Shown in pieces: positions 43,066-43,235 of a DNA stretch of 43,235 nt; positions within the stretch are counted from its first letter, which is position 1; each line of letters opens with the position of its first letter. The stretch covers positions 1 to 43,235 of the forward strand of contig JAUSMG010000348.1 of NCBI GenBank assembly GCA_030645295.1. The letters run 5' to 3'. A model generated the notes under the pieces. The model was not told the origin of the DNA. It did no database searches and saw nothing but the letters and a program-made list of their open reading frames with translations. This DNA is from Saprospiraceae bacterium (GTDB lineage: Bacteria; Bacteroidota; Bacteroidia; Chitinophagales; Saprospiraceae). A program made the position numbers and the translations under genes.

Positions 43066-43235
43066 CTAATCCAAAAGCCCAAATTTTGAAGCAAACATGA
43101 TTGCTTCAAATGAATTATTAGCCCCCAACTTTTCTAAAAATCTTTGCCGGTGCGTGTTTACAGTATGCAGACTGATCGATAATCTATTGGAAATTTCCTT
43201 GCTCAATAAACCGTCTTTTACCAGTCTCAGAATTT
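43066..43235 (-). CDS. LuxR-type (GerE) helix-turn-helix regulator, C-terminal end (partial)
   Basis: The 5' part lies beyond the window; 55 residues remain before the TAG at 43066-43068. ILRLVKDGLLSKEISNRLSI, SLHTVNTHRQRFLEKLGANN and the FEAIMFASKFGLL tail are the GerE four-helix domain, with the SLHTVNTHRQRF recognition helix clear. Most such proteins in this phylum are response regulators or ligand-sensing factors with an N-terminal domain not seen here. It lies on the same strand as the TonB-dependent receptor gene and 142 bases upstream, so regulation of that gene is possible but not shown. Confidence 0.88.
   Translation of the reverse strand, partial: ILRLVKDGLLSKEISNRLSISLHTVNTHRQRFLEKLGANNSFEAIMFASKFGLLD

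Overview
The window reads as a chromosomal segment of a gliding or surface-associated member of the Bacteroidota, most likely of the Saprospiria (Haliscomenobacter/Lewinella-like). The grounds are several secreted proteins with type IX secretion (T9SS) C-terminal sorting domains, a CHU_C gliding-associated C-terminus, SprB-type and HYR repeats, a carboxypeptidase-regulatory-like TonB-dependent receptor, an S46 dipeptidyl-peptidase, and promoter-like TAnnTTTG (-7) elements typical of the phylum. The genus is inference; there is no rRNA or other marker that fixes it.

Layout. 1-9147: 3' part of a giant HYR-repeat surface protein ending in dockerin-like, cohesin-like and sorting domains. 9325-14123: a two-winged-helix SAM methyltransferase, then leuS, whose product carries an extra domain of about 110 residues before KMSKS and a G-quadruplex-type tract in its editing-domain region. 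14204-17498: a DUF4143 ATPase, a family-2 glycosyltransferase, a DUF2721 membrane protein and an SCO1-like copper chaperone. 17718-25567: an Asp/Glu-specific dipeptidyl-peptidase 11, an Ate-like aminoacyl-tRNA-protein transferase, and a 1524-residue thioredoxin/SprB-repeat secreted protein. 25629-29235: a REP-associated (RAYT) transposase, an orphan DUF433 antitoxin-like protein, a conserved small protein, an outer-membrane barrel, an RsiV/DUF3298 lipoprotein and an O6-alkylguanine-DNA alkyltransferase. 29573-31237: rpoN (sigma-54). 31295-42923: two secreted surface proteins (PKD + sorting domain; CHU_C), an M43 metalloprotease, an M1 metallopeptidase and a TonB-dependent receptor. 43066-43235: 3' end of a LuxR-type regulator, cut by the window end.

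How the genes fit together. There is no single large operon. Housekeeping genes (leuS, rpoN, ogt) are mixed with exported peptidases (S46, M43, M1), a receptor and adhesion-like proteins, consistent with a protein-degrading, surface-attached lifestyle.

The most unusual material lies outside ordinary gene content. (1) Short-period repeats (7-mers, also 8- and 9-mers) begin right at stop codons and come back inverted, so that gene 3' ends can fold into long hairpins. (2) A dispersed palindrome with core CTTCCCGAAAG/CTTTCGGGAAG occurs three times, once in frame inside the M1 peptidase gene, in the same window as a RAYT gene. (3) LeuRS has a nuclease-like inserted domain. (4) leuS contains four adjacent G4-5 runs. 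No tRNA, rRNA, CRISPR array or complete insertion sequence was recognised.
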